DNA of 64,000 nt from Salinibacter grassmerensis (GTDB lineage: Bacteria > Bacteroidota > Rhodothermia > Rhodothermales > Salinibacteraceae), in assembly GCF_947077765.1 (NCBI RefSeq), contig NZ_CAMTTF010000004.1, positions 186,001 through 250,000 of the forward strand. The letters run 5' to 3'. A program made the translations under genes and the position numbers. Positions 52,894 to 61,216 of the stretch are shown piece by piece. A model generated the notes under the pieces. That model saw nothing but the letters and a program-made list of their open reading frames with translations, did not search any database and was not told the origin of the DNA. The stretch's first letter is position 1; each line of letters begins with the position of its first letter.

Positions 52894-55851
52894 ATGCCTG
52901 ACTCTTCTGCCTTGCCCGCCCAGACGGCCACGCTCGCGGAGACCCTCCGCCCGCGCATCTCAGGCACGATCCACACCGACGAGATGACGCGAGCACTGTA
53001 CGCGACGGACGCGAGCATGTACGCAATGTCGCCTGTCGCCGTCCTCGTTCCCGAGACGAGAGCGGACGTCCAGACGGCCCTGACGGTTGCTCACGAGCAG
53101 GGCGTGCCTGTTCTGCCTCGCGGGGGCGGATCCTCGCTCGCTGGACAGGGCGTCAACGAGGCCCTGGTGGTGGACTTCACGAACCACCTCAACCGCATCC
53201 TCGAGATTGACCCGGAGGCCCGGACGGCCCGGGTGGAGCCCGGCGTGACGCTCGACGCGCTCAATCGCGCCGCCGCCGAGCACGGCCTCATGGTGGGCCC
53301 GGACCCCGCAAGCGCCAACCGTGCCACCCTGGGCGGCATGCTTGCCAACAACTCGACCGGCACCCACTCCATCGCGTACGGCAACTTTATCCACCACGTC
53401 CGCGAGGCCGAGGTCCTGCTGGCCGACGGCACCGCCACGACCGTCGGCCCCACCGACCCTGCCACTTGGCAGGAGAAGATGCGGGACGGTGGGCTGGAGG
53501 GCGCCATCTACCGCGGCCTGAAGGCGCTTCTCGCCGACGGCGGACGCGAAACGATCCGAACGGACACCCCCAGCCACTGGCGCCGCAACAACGGCTACCG
53601 CCTGGAGGCGCTGCTAGACGAGGCGCCCAACCTTGCCAAGCTGCTCTGCGGCAGCGAAGGCACCCTGGCCATCACCACCGAGCTGACCTGTGACCTCGTG
53701 GAGAAGCCCGCCACCACCGGCCTCGGCGTGGTCCACTTCGAATCGCGCGACGACGCGCTGCGGGCCGTGACGACCGTCCTCGACACCGACCCGTCGGCCG
53801 TGGAGCTGTTCGACGGCGTCGCCATTGAGCGCACCCAGCAGACGCCCGGCTACGCCGAGCGCCTCACCTTTCTGGAAGGGACGCCCGGCTCCGTCCTCAT
53901 CACCGAGTACTCCGGCGACACGGACGCCGAGATCGACGCGGCCCTCGACGCCCTCGAACAGACGATGGCGGAAAGGAGCCGCGGCTACGCCACCGTGCGC
54001 GTGACCGAGCCGGACGCGATCAAGAACGTCTGGTCCATCCGCAAGGAAGGACTGGGCCTCCTCATGGGCGTGGAGGGGGACTACAAGCCATGGGCCTTCA
54101 TCGAGGACGCCTCCGTGCCCGTCGAAAACCTGGCCGACTACATCGACGAGCTCTCTACGTTCGTCGACGCCACCGACACGCGCGCCGCCTACTACGCCCA
54201 CGCCTCCGCCGGCTGTCTCCACATACGCCCCTTCGTCAACACCAAGGACGAGACGGAGGTGGAGAAGATGACAGACATCGCGAAGGAGTCGCTCGATCTC
54301 GTCATGAAGTACGGGGGCGTCGTCTCCTCGGAGCACGGCGATGGCATCGCCCGGGGTTGGGCCAACCCCCACATCCTCGGCGAGGACCTGTACGATCTCT
54401 GCCGGGAGACCAAGGCGCTCTTCGATCCGGACGGCATTCTCAATCCCGGCAAGGTCGTCGACGCGCCGCCGATGGACGAGAATCTGCGGATGGGCCCGAA
54501 GTACGAGACCGACCCGTTCCGCACGGAGCTCGACTTCTCCGAGGACGGCGGCTTTACCGGGGCCATCGAGAAGTGCAACGGCAATGGCGCGTGTCGCAAG
54601 CTGCGGGCCGGCACCATGTGCCCCAGCTTCATGGCCACCCGGGAAGAGCCGGATTCCACCCGGGGGCGGGCCAACGCGCTCCGGAGCGCCCTGGCCGGCG
54701 ACCTCTCGCAGGACGCCATGACGGGCGACGACATGCACGAGGTGATGGACCTCTGCATCCAGTGCAAGGCCTGCAAGACGGAGTGCCCGTCGAACGTCGA
54801 CATGGCCAAGATCAAAACCGAGTGGCTCCACCACTACTGGGACGACAACGGGATGCCGCTCCGCACCCGTTTGTTCGCCCGCCAGCCCGACGCGGCCCAG
54901 TGGATCAGCGGCACCCCCCTGGCGTCGCTCGTCAACTGGGCGAGCGACCAGTCTGTCCTCCGCCGGGCGGGCGAGGCCCTCTTGGGCGTCAGTGCGGAGC
55001 GGCCCTTGCCGCCGTTCGCCCGCCAAACGTTCCGCCAGTGGTTCCAGAACCAACAAGGCCACGTTGGCGGGGACGGAGCGAGGAGGCCGCGCGTCGTTCT
55101 CTTTCCGGACGCGTTCAACGCCTACCACACGCCGGCCCCGCTTCAGGCAGCCACCCGCGTTATGCAGGCCACCGGGCACCGTGTCGAACTTCCCCCGCCG
55201 GCCGTTGGGAGCGGGCGCACACTTCTATCGAAGGGCCTCGTTCCGCAGGCAAAGCGCCGGGCCCGCCAGACCGTCGACGCGCTGCACTCGTACGCTGAAG
55301 CGGATGTGCCCGTCGTAGGGCTGGAGCCCAGCTCCATTCTCACTCTGCGGGACGAGTTCTTGGACCTTCTTCCCAACGATTCACGCGCCGAGGCCGTCGC
55401 GGACACCGCCTACACCTTTGAGGAGTACCTGGCCGAGCGGGCCGAGGACGGCATGTTCGACACAGAATCGTGGCAGGGTAGCGGCGACGTGCTGCTACAT
55501 GGGCACTGCCATCAGAAGGCCCTGATCGGCACGGCAGCGACAGAACAAGCCCTATCTCTGGCCGGGTACGACGTGACGGCCGTCGACGCCGGGTGCTGCG
55601 GCATGGCGGGGGCCTTCGGCTACGAGGCCGAGCACGTAGACGTCTCGAAGCAGATGGCTGAACTTCGCCTCGCCCCTGCCGTGCGTCAGACCAATGCGGA
55701 CACGCGAGTGGCTGCCCCCGGCTTCTCGTGCCGTTCTCAAATCAAGGACGTCACGCCCCGCACGGCCCAGCATCCCGCCGAGTTGCTCTGGGACGCCCTC
55801 GAGCACACCCGTTCTTCAGAAGCAGCCCTTCCGTCCCAGCCCGCCCGCTAG
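52894..55851 (+). CDS. GlcD-GlcF fusion, YdiJ-type FAD/Fe-S 2-hydroxyacid dehydrogenase
   Basis: 985 residues from the ATG at 52894 (MPDSSALPAQTATLAETLRP). The N-terminal half is a PCMH-type FAD domain (VPVLPRGGGSSLAGQGVNEA, LGGMLANNSTGTHSIAYGNF) with the VAO-type C-terminal cap. The middle holds two Fe-S motifs: KCNGNGACRK with MCPSFMATREEP (near 560), and CIQCKACKTECPS (near 620). The C-terminal part has CCG-type blocks (HGHCHQKAL, AGCCGMAGAFG). It oxidises a D-2-hydroxyacid, probably D-2-hydroxyglutarate or lactate, passing electrons to the respiratory chain. It is a single polypeptide where many bacteria use two or three. Confidence 0.93.
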   Translation: MPDSSALPAQTATLAETLRPRISGTIHTDEMTRALYATDASMYAMSPVAVLVPETRADVQTALTVAHEQGVPVLPRGGGSSLAGQGVNEALVVDFTNHLNRILEIDPEARTARVEPGVTLDALNRAAAEHGLMVGPDPASANRATLGGMLANNSTGTHSIAYGNFIHHVREAEVLLADGTATTVGPTDPATWQEKMRDGGLEGAIYRGLKALLADGGRETIRTDTPSHWRRNNGYRLEALLDEAPNLAKLLCGSEGTLAITTELTCDLVEKPATTGLGVVHFESRDDALRAVTTVLDTDPSAVELFDGVAIERTQQTPGYAERLTFLEGTPGSVLITEYSGDTDAEIDAALDALEQTMAERSRGYATVRVTEPDAIKNVWSIRKEGLGLLMGVEGDYKPWAFIEDASVPVENLADYIDELSTFVDATDTRAAYYAHASAGCLHIRPFVNTKDETEVEKMTDIAKESLDLVMKYGGVVSSEHGDGIARGWANPHILGEDLYDLCRETKALFDPDGILNPGKVVDAPPMDENLRMGPKYETDPFRTELDFSEDGGFTGAIEKCNGNGACRKLRAGTMCPSFMATREEPDSTRGRANALRSALAGDLSQDAMTGDDMHEVMDLCIQCKACKTECPSNVDMAKIKTEWLHHYWDDNGMPLRTRLFARQPDAAQWISGTPLASLVNWASDQSVLRRAGEALLGVSAERPLPPFARQTFRQWFQNQQGHVGGDGARRPRVVLFPDAFNAYHTPAPLQAATRVMQATGHRVELPPPAVGSGRTLLSKGLVPQAKRRARQTVDALHSYAEADVPVVGLEPSSILTLRDEFLDLLPNDSRAEAVADTAYTFEEYLAERAEDGMFDTESWQGSGDVLLHGHCHQKALIGTAATEQALSLAGYDVTAVDAGCCGMAGAFGYEAEHVDVSKQMAELRLAPAVRQTNADTRVAAPGFSCRSQIKDVTPRTAQHPAELLWDALEHTRSSEAALPSQPAR

Positions 55852-55885
55852 TGCGTTGCCGCGGGCGGGCAGCCGGTCGACGGCA

Positions 55886-57568
55886 CTAGTTCTGCCGGAT
55901 CCCCGGCGCGGCCGTCTTCGAGTGGTAGGCCGCCAGGTCCTGAGAGGACGGCCACAGCGACATGGCTTCTTGGAAGATCGGGTCGGCCCGGTTCAGGATG
56001 GGCCGTGCCACCCCACGTCCGTATATCAGACGCGCCAGGTAGCCCTTCACCCGGGTGGCGACAAACTCCCGCTCTTCTTGGGCCGTCTGTGCTGCGTAAA
56101 CGCGCTCCGCAGTGTCGACCGAGTCCGGATTCTCCGTGATCTCGACGCCATTTTCCTCCGCGAACGACCAGAAGGAGTCGACCATCTCCTCGGACGGCTC
56201 GAAGGAGGACTGGAATTCTTCGGGGCGGTCCTGCCACGTCCCCCGAAGGTCAGTCTCGTTCTGCGTGAACCACTTGCGCGCAAAGGCATAGTCGAGCCCA
56301 CTCTGCACGAGGTGGGTCAGCGCCGTGGTGTCCGGCTGTACCACGTAGTCCGGGAGAATGCCACCGCCGCCAAACACCGTCCGGCCGTGGTCAGTCTGAT
56401 ACGCTAGCGAGTCCGGAATGCTCTCGCGGTACTCGTTGAGATGATAGGTCGCTTGGTTGATCGTGGAGAACTTTTCCTGATAGTAGTTCTCCCGATTGCC
56501 CCGCTCGTAAGGCGACTGGATGAGACGGCCCACCGGCGTGTAGTACCGGCCCACCGTCATCTGCAGCACGCTCTTGTCGCCGAGGTCAAACTGCTTCTGG
56601 ATCAGCCCCTTGCCGAACGTGCGCCGGCCCACGATAAAGGCCCGGTCGTGGTCCTGCAGGGCCCCACTCAGGATCTCACTTGCCGACGCCGACCCGCGGT
56701 TCACGAGAACGATAACGGGCTGATCCGCGATCATGCCCCCGGGCCGGGCCGAAATGGTCCGGTTCATCTGCTCACTCCGGCCCTTCGTCTCCACGATTGT
56801 CATCTCCTCCCCCAGCATCTCGTTCGCAATCTGCCAGGAGGAGCGCATGACACCGCCCGGGTTGCCCCGAAGGTCGAGGACGAGCCGCTCCATGCCCTGG
56901 TTGAGCAACGTCGACGCTGCCTTTCGGAATTCGTCGTGGGTTTTCATGGTGAACCGGGTGATGTTGATGTACCCGGTCTGGTCATCGACCATGTACGGCG
57001 ACCGCACGGACTGCGTCTCGATCTCTTCCCGCGTGAGGGTGAAGTCGAGACGATCGTCCATCGTGGGCCGGTACACGGTAATCCGTACCTCCGTCCCAAT
57101 CTCCCCCTTGAGACTATTCTGAATTTCGTTGGAGGAGAGCCCAACGGCAGACGAGTCTTCGATGCCGACGATGCGGTCGCCGGCCATCACACCCATTTCC
57201 TCGCTGGGCCCCCCCGCTACCGGCGAGATGACGCGCGCCGTGTCATTCGGCACCTCGAAGACGATCCCGATGCCCCCAAACGAGCCCTGATATTGGTCCT
57301 TCACGTCTTCGGCCCGGTCGGCGGGAATGTATGTGGAGTGTGGGTCCAGGCTACCGATCATTCCCTCAATGCCTTCCTCCGCCACGTCGCCCGCATCCAG
57401 CGGGTCCACGTACTCCTTGTTCATGACGACGAGGGCCTGCCGCATCTTATCGAGTTGCGTGCCCAGATCTTCGTCGGTCAGATAGGTGTCAATCTGCACG
57501 CCGAGCACCGCCCCGAAGGCAATGAGGAGAACGGCCGGAAGAATGTGGTACTTGCTGAGACGCTTCAT
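55886..57568 (-). CDS. S41 (CtpA-type) carboxyl-terminal processing protease
   Basis: 560 residues, with one N-terminal membrane anchor (ILPAVLLIAFGAVLGVQ). It has a PDZ domain (residues about 90-175; GSFGGIGIVFEVPNDTARVI) and a catalytic core with NRGSASASEILSGALQDHDR (Ser near 296) and GRRTFGKGLIQ (Lys near 321), the Ser-Lys dyad of this family. The usual C-terminal part is long (about 180 residues past the core) and ends GIRQN. It cleaves proteins from their C-termini in the periplasm, often in envelope quality control. The 293-bp region upstream (57569-57861) is shared with a divergent gene; no promoter boxes are clear. Confidence 0.94.
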   Translation of the reverse strand: MKRLSKYHILPAVLLIAFGAVLGVQIDTYLTDEDLGTQLDKMRQALVVMNKEYVDPLDAGDVAEEGIEGMIGSLDPHSTYIPADRAEDVKDQYQGSFGGIGIVFEVPNDTARVISPVAGGPSEEMGVMAGDRIVGIEDSSAVGLSSNEIQNSLKGEIGTEVRITVYRPTMDDRLDFTLTREEIETQSVRSPYMVDDQTGYINITRFTMKTHDEFRKAASTLLNQGMERLVLDLRGNPGGVMRSSWQIANEMLGEEMTIVETKGRSEQMNRTISARPGGMIADQPVIVLVNRGSASASEILSGALQDHDRAFIVGRRTFGKGLIQKQFDLGDKSVLQMTVGRYYTPVGRLIQSPYERGNRENYYQEKFSTINQATYHLNEYRESIPDSLAYQTDHGRTVFGGGGILPDYVVQPDTTALTHLVQSGLDYAFARKWFTQNETDLRGTWQDRPEEFQSSFEPSEEMVDSFWSFAEENGVEITENPDSVDTAERVYAAQTAQEEREFVATRVKGYLARLIYGRGVARPILNRADPIFQEAMSLWPSSQDLAAYHSKTAAPGIRQN

Positions 57569-57861
57569 AGAATCGTCGGAGAGATCCGTGTCAAACGACA
57601 GCGCGCGAACAGGTTGAGTAGTCTAGAGGATCCCAGTCGATCTCATCCCCCGTGAGCGACTTCTGGGGAGATCCCCGGCGGTGGCACTAACTTCTTTCTC
57701 ATATTTGAGCCGGACGGCTTTGTTGCAGACTGCGTCCTTGTGTTACCAAGCGGAGAACGTTTTGCAGGAATCCGCTTATCATTGAGGCGTCAGTTTATGC
57801 GGAAAACGTATCCAACCCTTCCTCAAGGCTAAAAACGGGGTCTTATTCCCCAAAACACAGG

Positions 57862-58392
57862 ATGTCGGACACAAAGGCGGAGCAGTACTACTATATTTTC
57901 GACAGTCGTACTCATCGTCCGCTCGTGCTGGATCGGGCGACGGGGGAACATTACGCCTCCGGATCCGACCCGCGGAGGCCACTTATTGATCACGTCGCGG
58001 CTCAGCGGGAAGCAGGGGTGTTACGCCAGTTCGCACGTTGGTGTGCACAGCAGGTTGATCCCAATGGGGTGTCGGCTCACACCGCCGCCGGACGGCTCTG
58101 GGCTGCCGCCCAGCGAGACGCCCCGGAGGCCTGGCAGCGCGTGCGGCATGAGACCGCCGATGCGGCCATGCTGGCCATGTCACTCGGCTTGCCACAGCGT
58201 GAGCCCCGGGCCGCTCGGCTTCTCACCCTCCAGGCCTGCACGCACCCGGAGGCACAGCAGGCGGCCCGCGATGCCGCCCACATGAGCGAGCGATGGGCCG
58301 AGTTCAGCGCCCCGTCCGCCTCAACAGAAGAGGCACAGGCAATGCGGGCACGTCATGTCAATTGGCTTCTCGACCAGGTGTCCACTCCGTAG
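57862..58392 (+). CDS. Orphan protein, unknown, mostly helical
   Basis: 176 residues (MSDTKAEQYYYIFDSRTHRP). After a beta-hairpin-like start (YYYIFDSRTHRPLVLDRATG), the rest is helix-rich and Ala/Arg/His-rich (AQREAGVLRQFARWCAQQVD, PEAWQRVRHETADAAMLAMS, PEAQQAARDAAHMSERWAEF). No signal peptide, no membrane segment, no family recognised. The upstream region is AT-richer than the neighbourhood. It is convergent with pcm, 122 bp between stops. A weak terminator-like stem (CCGGCC/GGCCGG, 58420-58437) and a T7 run follow. Confidence 0.6.
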   Translation: MSDTKAEQYYYIFDSRTHRPLVLDRATGEHYASGSDPRRPLIDHVAAQREAGVLRQFARWCAQQVDPNGVSAHTAAGRLWAAAQRDAPEAWQRVRHETADAAMLAMSLGLPQREPRAARLLTLQACTHPEAQQAARDAAHMSERWAEFSAPSASTEEAQAMRARHVNWLLDQVSTP

Positions 58393-58514
58393 ATTAGGGA
58401 ACCGTGTCGGTTTCTCCATCCGGCCCGTCCAGGCCGGTCGTATGCGTTTTTTTACCATTGGGATGAGGATGCGACCCTCCGCACGCGCTCGATACTCAGC
58501 ATCAAGGCCCCGTC

Positions 58515-59207
58515 TCACCCGCTCTTCTCGTCCTCGTCGACCAGCGGCACGAAGCGGAACGAGTGAAATTCCTCTCGCTGGTAGTCATGCGGGCCCGAGC
58601 CGGTTCGGGTGATGCGCGTCATGGTCTGTCCTCCGCGCCCCCCGATCGGGATTACGAGACGCCCCCCCGAGCCGTCGTCCTCGCCGGACGGCTCGCGGAG
58701 CTGGTGTAGGAGCGGGGCGGGAATCTCGGACGCCCCCGCGGTCACCACGATTCCATCGTACGGCCCGAAGGCGGGCCACCCCTTCGTTCCGTCCCCGTGC
58801 TGCGTCCGTGCGTCGTAGCCGAGCTCGTCGAGCACGGAGCGGGCCCGCCGAAGAAGGTCTTCGTGGCGCTCGATTGAGAAGACCCGCGCACCCATCTCGC
58901 ATAGCACGGCGGCCTGAAACCCACTGCCCGTGCCCACCTCCAGGATGCGGTCGTCCGGCTGCACGCCCAGCAACGCGGTCTGGTACGCCACCGTGAAGGG
59001 CTGGGAGATGGTCTGATTGAGCCCAATCGGGAGGGCTTCGTCGGCATAGGCCCGGTCCCGGAGGGCCGCGTCCACAAAGGCATGACGGGCCACTGCCCCG
59101 ACTGCCGACAGGACTCGTTCGTCGTGAATGCCCCGTTCGCGCAGGGTCTCGACGAGCCGCTCACGCTGGTGGCGGTATTTCCGGTCGTCCGATGGAGTGG
59201 CGGCCAT
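58515..59207 (-). CDS. pcm: Protein-L-isoaspartate O-methyltransferase
   Basis: 230 residues from the ATG at 59207 (MAATPSDDRKYRHQRERLVE); the longer frame would overlap cdaA. It methylates damaged L-isoaspartyl residues using SAM. Visible: AVARHAFVDAALRDRAYADE, ALPIGLNQTISQPFTVAYQT (the peptide-binding PIG-x-Q-TIS-x-P block), LEVGTGSGFQAAVLCEMGAR (SAM loop near 90), and HGDGTKGWPAFGPYDGIVVT. The C-terminus has a short Asp-rich insertion (EPSGEDDGSGGR). Third gene of the folP-cdaA-pcm unit, 41 bp after cdaA. Confidence 0.95.
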   Translation of the reverse strand: MAATPSDDRKYRHQRERLVETLRERGIHDERVLSAVGAVARHAFVDAALRDRAYADEALPIGLNQTISQPFTVAYQTALLGVQPDDRILEVGTGSGFQAAVLCEMGARVFSIERHEDLLRRARSVLDELGYDARTQHGDGTKGWPAFGPYDGIVVTAGASEIPAPLLHQLREPSGEDDGSGGRLVIPIGGRGGQTMTRITRTGSGPHDYQREEFHSFRFVPLVDEDEKSG

Positions 59208-59248
59208 GGCGGCAACAGGGAAACCTTCGTGGGGAGACAGCGCCTCTC

Positions 59249-60049
59249 TCAGGCCGAGGCGGGGACCGTCGCGCTCGCCTGCGAGGTGGACTGCCCTGTG
59301 AGGGCGCTCGTGAGGTACGTCCGCAGTTCCTCGGGGGTGATGTTGGAAATGAGAGCCCCATCGCGCGAGACGCTGATGTCCCCGGTCTCCTCCGATACGA
59401 CCACTACGAACGCGTCGGTCTGCTCGGTGAGGCCCACGGCGGCACGGTGGCGAAGGCCGAGTTGGGGGCTCAGCTTCATGCTCGTCGAGACGGGGAGGAT
59501 GCACCGGGCGGCCTCCACGCGACGGTTGTTGACGATGACGGCCCCGTCGTGCAGGGGATTCTGGCCGTAAAAGATCGTAAGCAGCAGGTCGCGCGACACC
59601 TCTGCCTCCAGCAGCTTGCCCGTCTCCACGTAGCTCCGAAGGCCGGTACTGCGCTGGAAGGCGATGAGGGCCCCGATCTGCTGTTGGCTCATTTCCTCCA
59701 CCGCCCCCACCGTTTCATCAATGATCTGAGTCTGATCGGTCGTGCTAACAAAGCGCCGCACGATCGGATTCTTGCCCAGCAGCAGGAGCAGCCGGCGGAT
59801 TTCGGGCTGGAAAATGATGATGACCGCCAGCACAAAGACCTGATTGAAGTAGCTGAAGACGGTCGTCAGCACCGTCATGTCGGCCAGTTCAACCACGAAC
59901 TGGATCAGGAAGAGCGCCCCGAGGCCGAGGGCAATCTGCACGGCGATCGTCCCGCGCATGAGCCGGTAGAGCTGGTACAGGATGTAGGCGACGACGACGA
60001 TCTCGAAGGCGTCGCCAATCCCGAAGCCGATAATCTCGAAGACCTTCAC
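59249..60049 (-). CDS. cdaA: Diadenylate cyclase CdaA
   Basis: 266 residues. It makes cyclic di-AMP from two ATP. Three N-terminal transmembrane helices (FEIVVVAYILYQLYRLM, TIAVQIALGLGALFLIQFVV, VFVLAVIIIFQPEIRRLLLL) precede the DisA-N catalytic domain with LHDGAVIVNNRRVEAA (DGA near 167) and LGLRHRAAVGLTEQTDA (RHR near 199). In many CdaA proteins the residue before RHR is Thr (GTRHR); here it is Leu. C-di-AMP controls potassium and turgor in other bacteria, a fitting job in a halophile. Between folP (60 bp upstream) and pcm. Confidence 0.94.
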   Translation of the reverse strand: MKVFEIIGFGIGDAFEIVVVAYILYQLYRLMRGTIAVQIALGLGALFLIQFVVELADMTVLTTVFSYFNQVFVLAVIIIFQPEIRRLLLLLGKNPIVRRFVSTTDQTQIIDETVGAVEEMSQQQIGALIAFQRSTGLRSYVETGKLLEAEVSRDLLLTIFYGQNPLHDGAVIVNNRRVEAARCILPVSTSMKLSPQLGLRHRAAVGLTEQTDAFVVVVSEETGDISVSRDGALISNITPEELRTYLTSALTGQSTSQASATVPASA

Positions 60050-60109
60050 GAATCGGTTCGGCCGGATGCGAAGAGAGACACGGAAGCGAGGGTGCCAGCG
60101 GCACGAGCG

Positions 60110-61036
60110 CTAGCGTTGGCGAAGGGTGGCCCCAAGAACCGTGAGCATCTCGACAGTGGGAGCGATGTCGTGGGTGCGCACAATGGTGGCCCCTCGCGCC
60201 ACGGCCGCCGCCGTGGCCCCGAGCGACCCGAAGAGGCGCTCGTCCACGGGAGCGGGGTCGTCGGGCGTGCCCAGGGTGGCCCCAATCGTGCTCTTGCGGG
60301 AGACGCCCACGAGCACGGGGCAGTTGAGGGTGAGAAGCTCGTCGATCTCGTTGAGCAGGCGGAAATTCTCGGTGTCGGACTTGCCGAAGCCGAAGCCCGG
60401 GTCGATGATGATCTGCTCCACACCGGCCTGCTTCGCCGTCTCCACCGTCCGGGCCAGTTCGTCGCGCACCTGAGCCGTCACGTCGTCGTACTCCCGGGGC
60501 CGCGTGAGGTCGCCGGGCTCGCCCTCCGAATGCATCAGCATGAGGGGCGCTTTCCAGTCGGCGGCCGCCTCGGCCATTTCAGGATCGTGCCCCAGGCCGG
60601 TGACGTCGTTCACGATGTCCGCCCCGGCGGCGAGGGACGCCCGGGCCACGTCGGGCTTGTAGGTGTCGACCGACACCACCGCCTCGGGGAACCGATCTGT
60701 AAGGGCGTCGATGACGGGCACCACTCGGTCGCGCTCGTCTTCTTTCGAGACGGGATCCGCCCCGGGCCGGGTCGACTCGCCCCCCACGTCGATAATTGAG
60801 GCCCCCTCACTCAACATCTCGGCGGCCCGCGACATGGCCTTCTCGACGGTCACGTACTGGCCGCCGTCGGAAAAGGAGTCGGGGGTGACGTTCAGCACCC
60901 CCATCACATGCGCCCCCATAGCCTCCGGGCTGCCGGGCCGACAGTCGAGCGTGTAGTCGTCCCCGCGGAGCACGAACCGGTCGGCGGGAAAGTCGTCGGG
61001 ATTCAGCGATGGGGTTGAGCGCGACAGGCGAGGCAT
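60110..61036 (-). CDS. folP: Dihydropteroate synthase
   Basis: 308 residues. It joins p-aminobenzoate to the pterin in folate synthesis. Signatures: GVLNVTPDSFSDGGQYV near residue 45, IIDVGGESTRPGADPVS, VVSVDTYKPDVARASL, DIVNDVTGLG, IIDPGFGFGKSDTENFRLL and VLVGVSRKSTIG, with the RTHDIAPTVEML end near the C-terminus. The first 45 residues (MPRLSRSTPSLNPDDFPADR onwards) are not conserved and may be a domain-linker. First gene of the folP-cdaA-pcm unit; upstream a 180-bp gap shared with the divergent GH3 gene. Confidence 0.97.
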   Translation of the reverse strand: MPRLSRSTPSLNPDDFPADRFVLRGDDYTLDCRPGSPEAMGAHVMGVLNVTPDSFSDGGQYVTVEKAMSRAAEMLSEGASIIDVGGESTRPGADPVSKEDERDRVVPVIDALTDRFPEAVVSVDTYKPDVARASLAAGADIVNDVTGLGHDPEMAEAAADWKAPLMLMHSEGEPGDLTRPREYDDVTAQVRDELARTVETAKQAGVEQIIIDPGFGFGKSDTENFRLLNEIDELLTLNCPVLVGVSRKSTIGATLGTPDDPAPVDERLFGSLGATAAAVARGATIVRTHDIAPTVEMLTVLGATLRQR

Positions 61037-61216
61037 AGGGGAGCGGGACAGCGCGTTTTAAGAAGTGGAGATTCGCGAACATTCGTTGAGACAAGGTATA
61101 CACAGAGCGCTGTCGGAACGAGATCCATCGCCCGTTTTTGTGGAAACTTTCCGACCGCTCGGTGTGCCCTGTGGGGGGGTTTGTAAAGCGGCTTTCACGA
61201 CCTTTCTTTTTCGTCG

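Noticed and set aside
53614-55179. 521-codon antisense open frame over the FAD/Fe-S oxidase
   Set aside because: Same reason; the plus-strand gene has full domain motifs across the whole stretch.
59192-60799. 535-codon plus-strand frame over pcm, cdaA and folP
   Set aside because: It spans three real minus-strand genes and their gaps, so it cannot be a gene.
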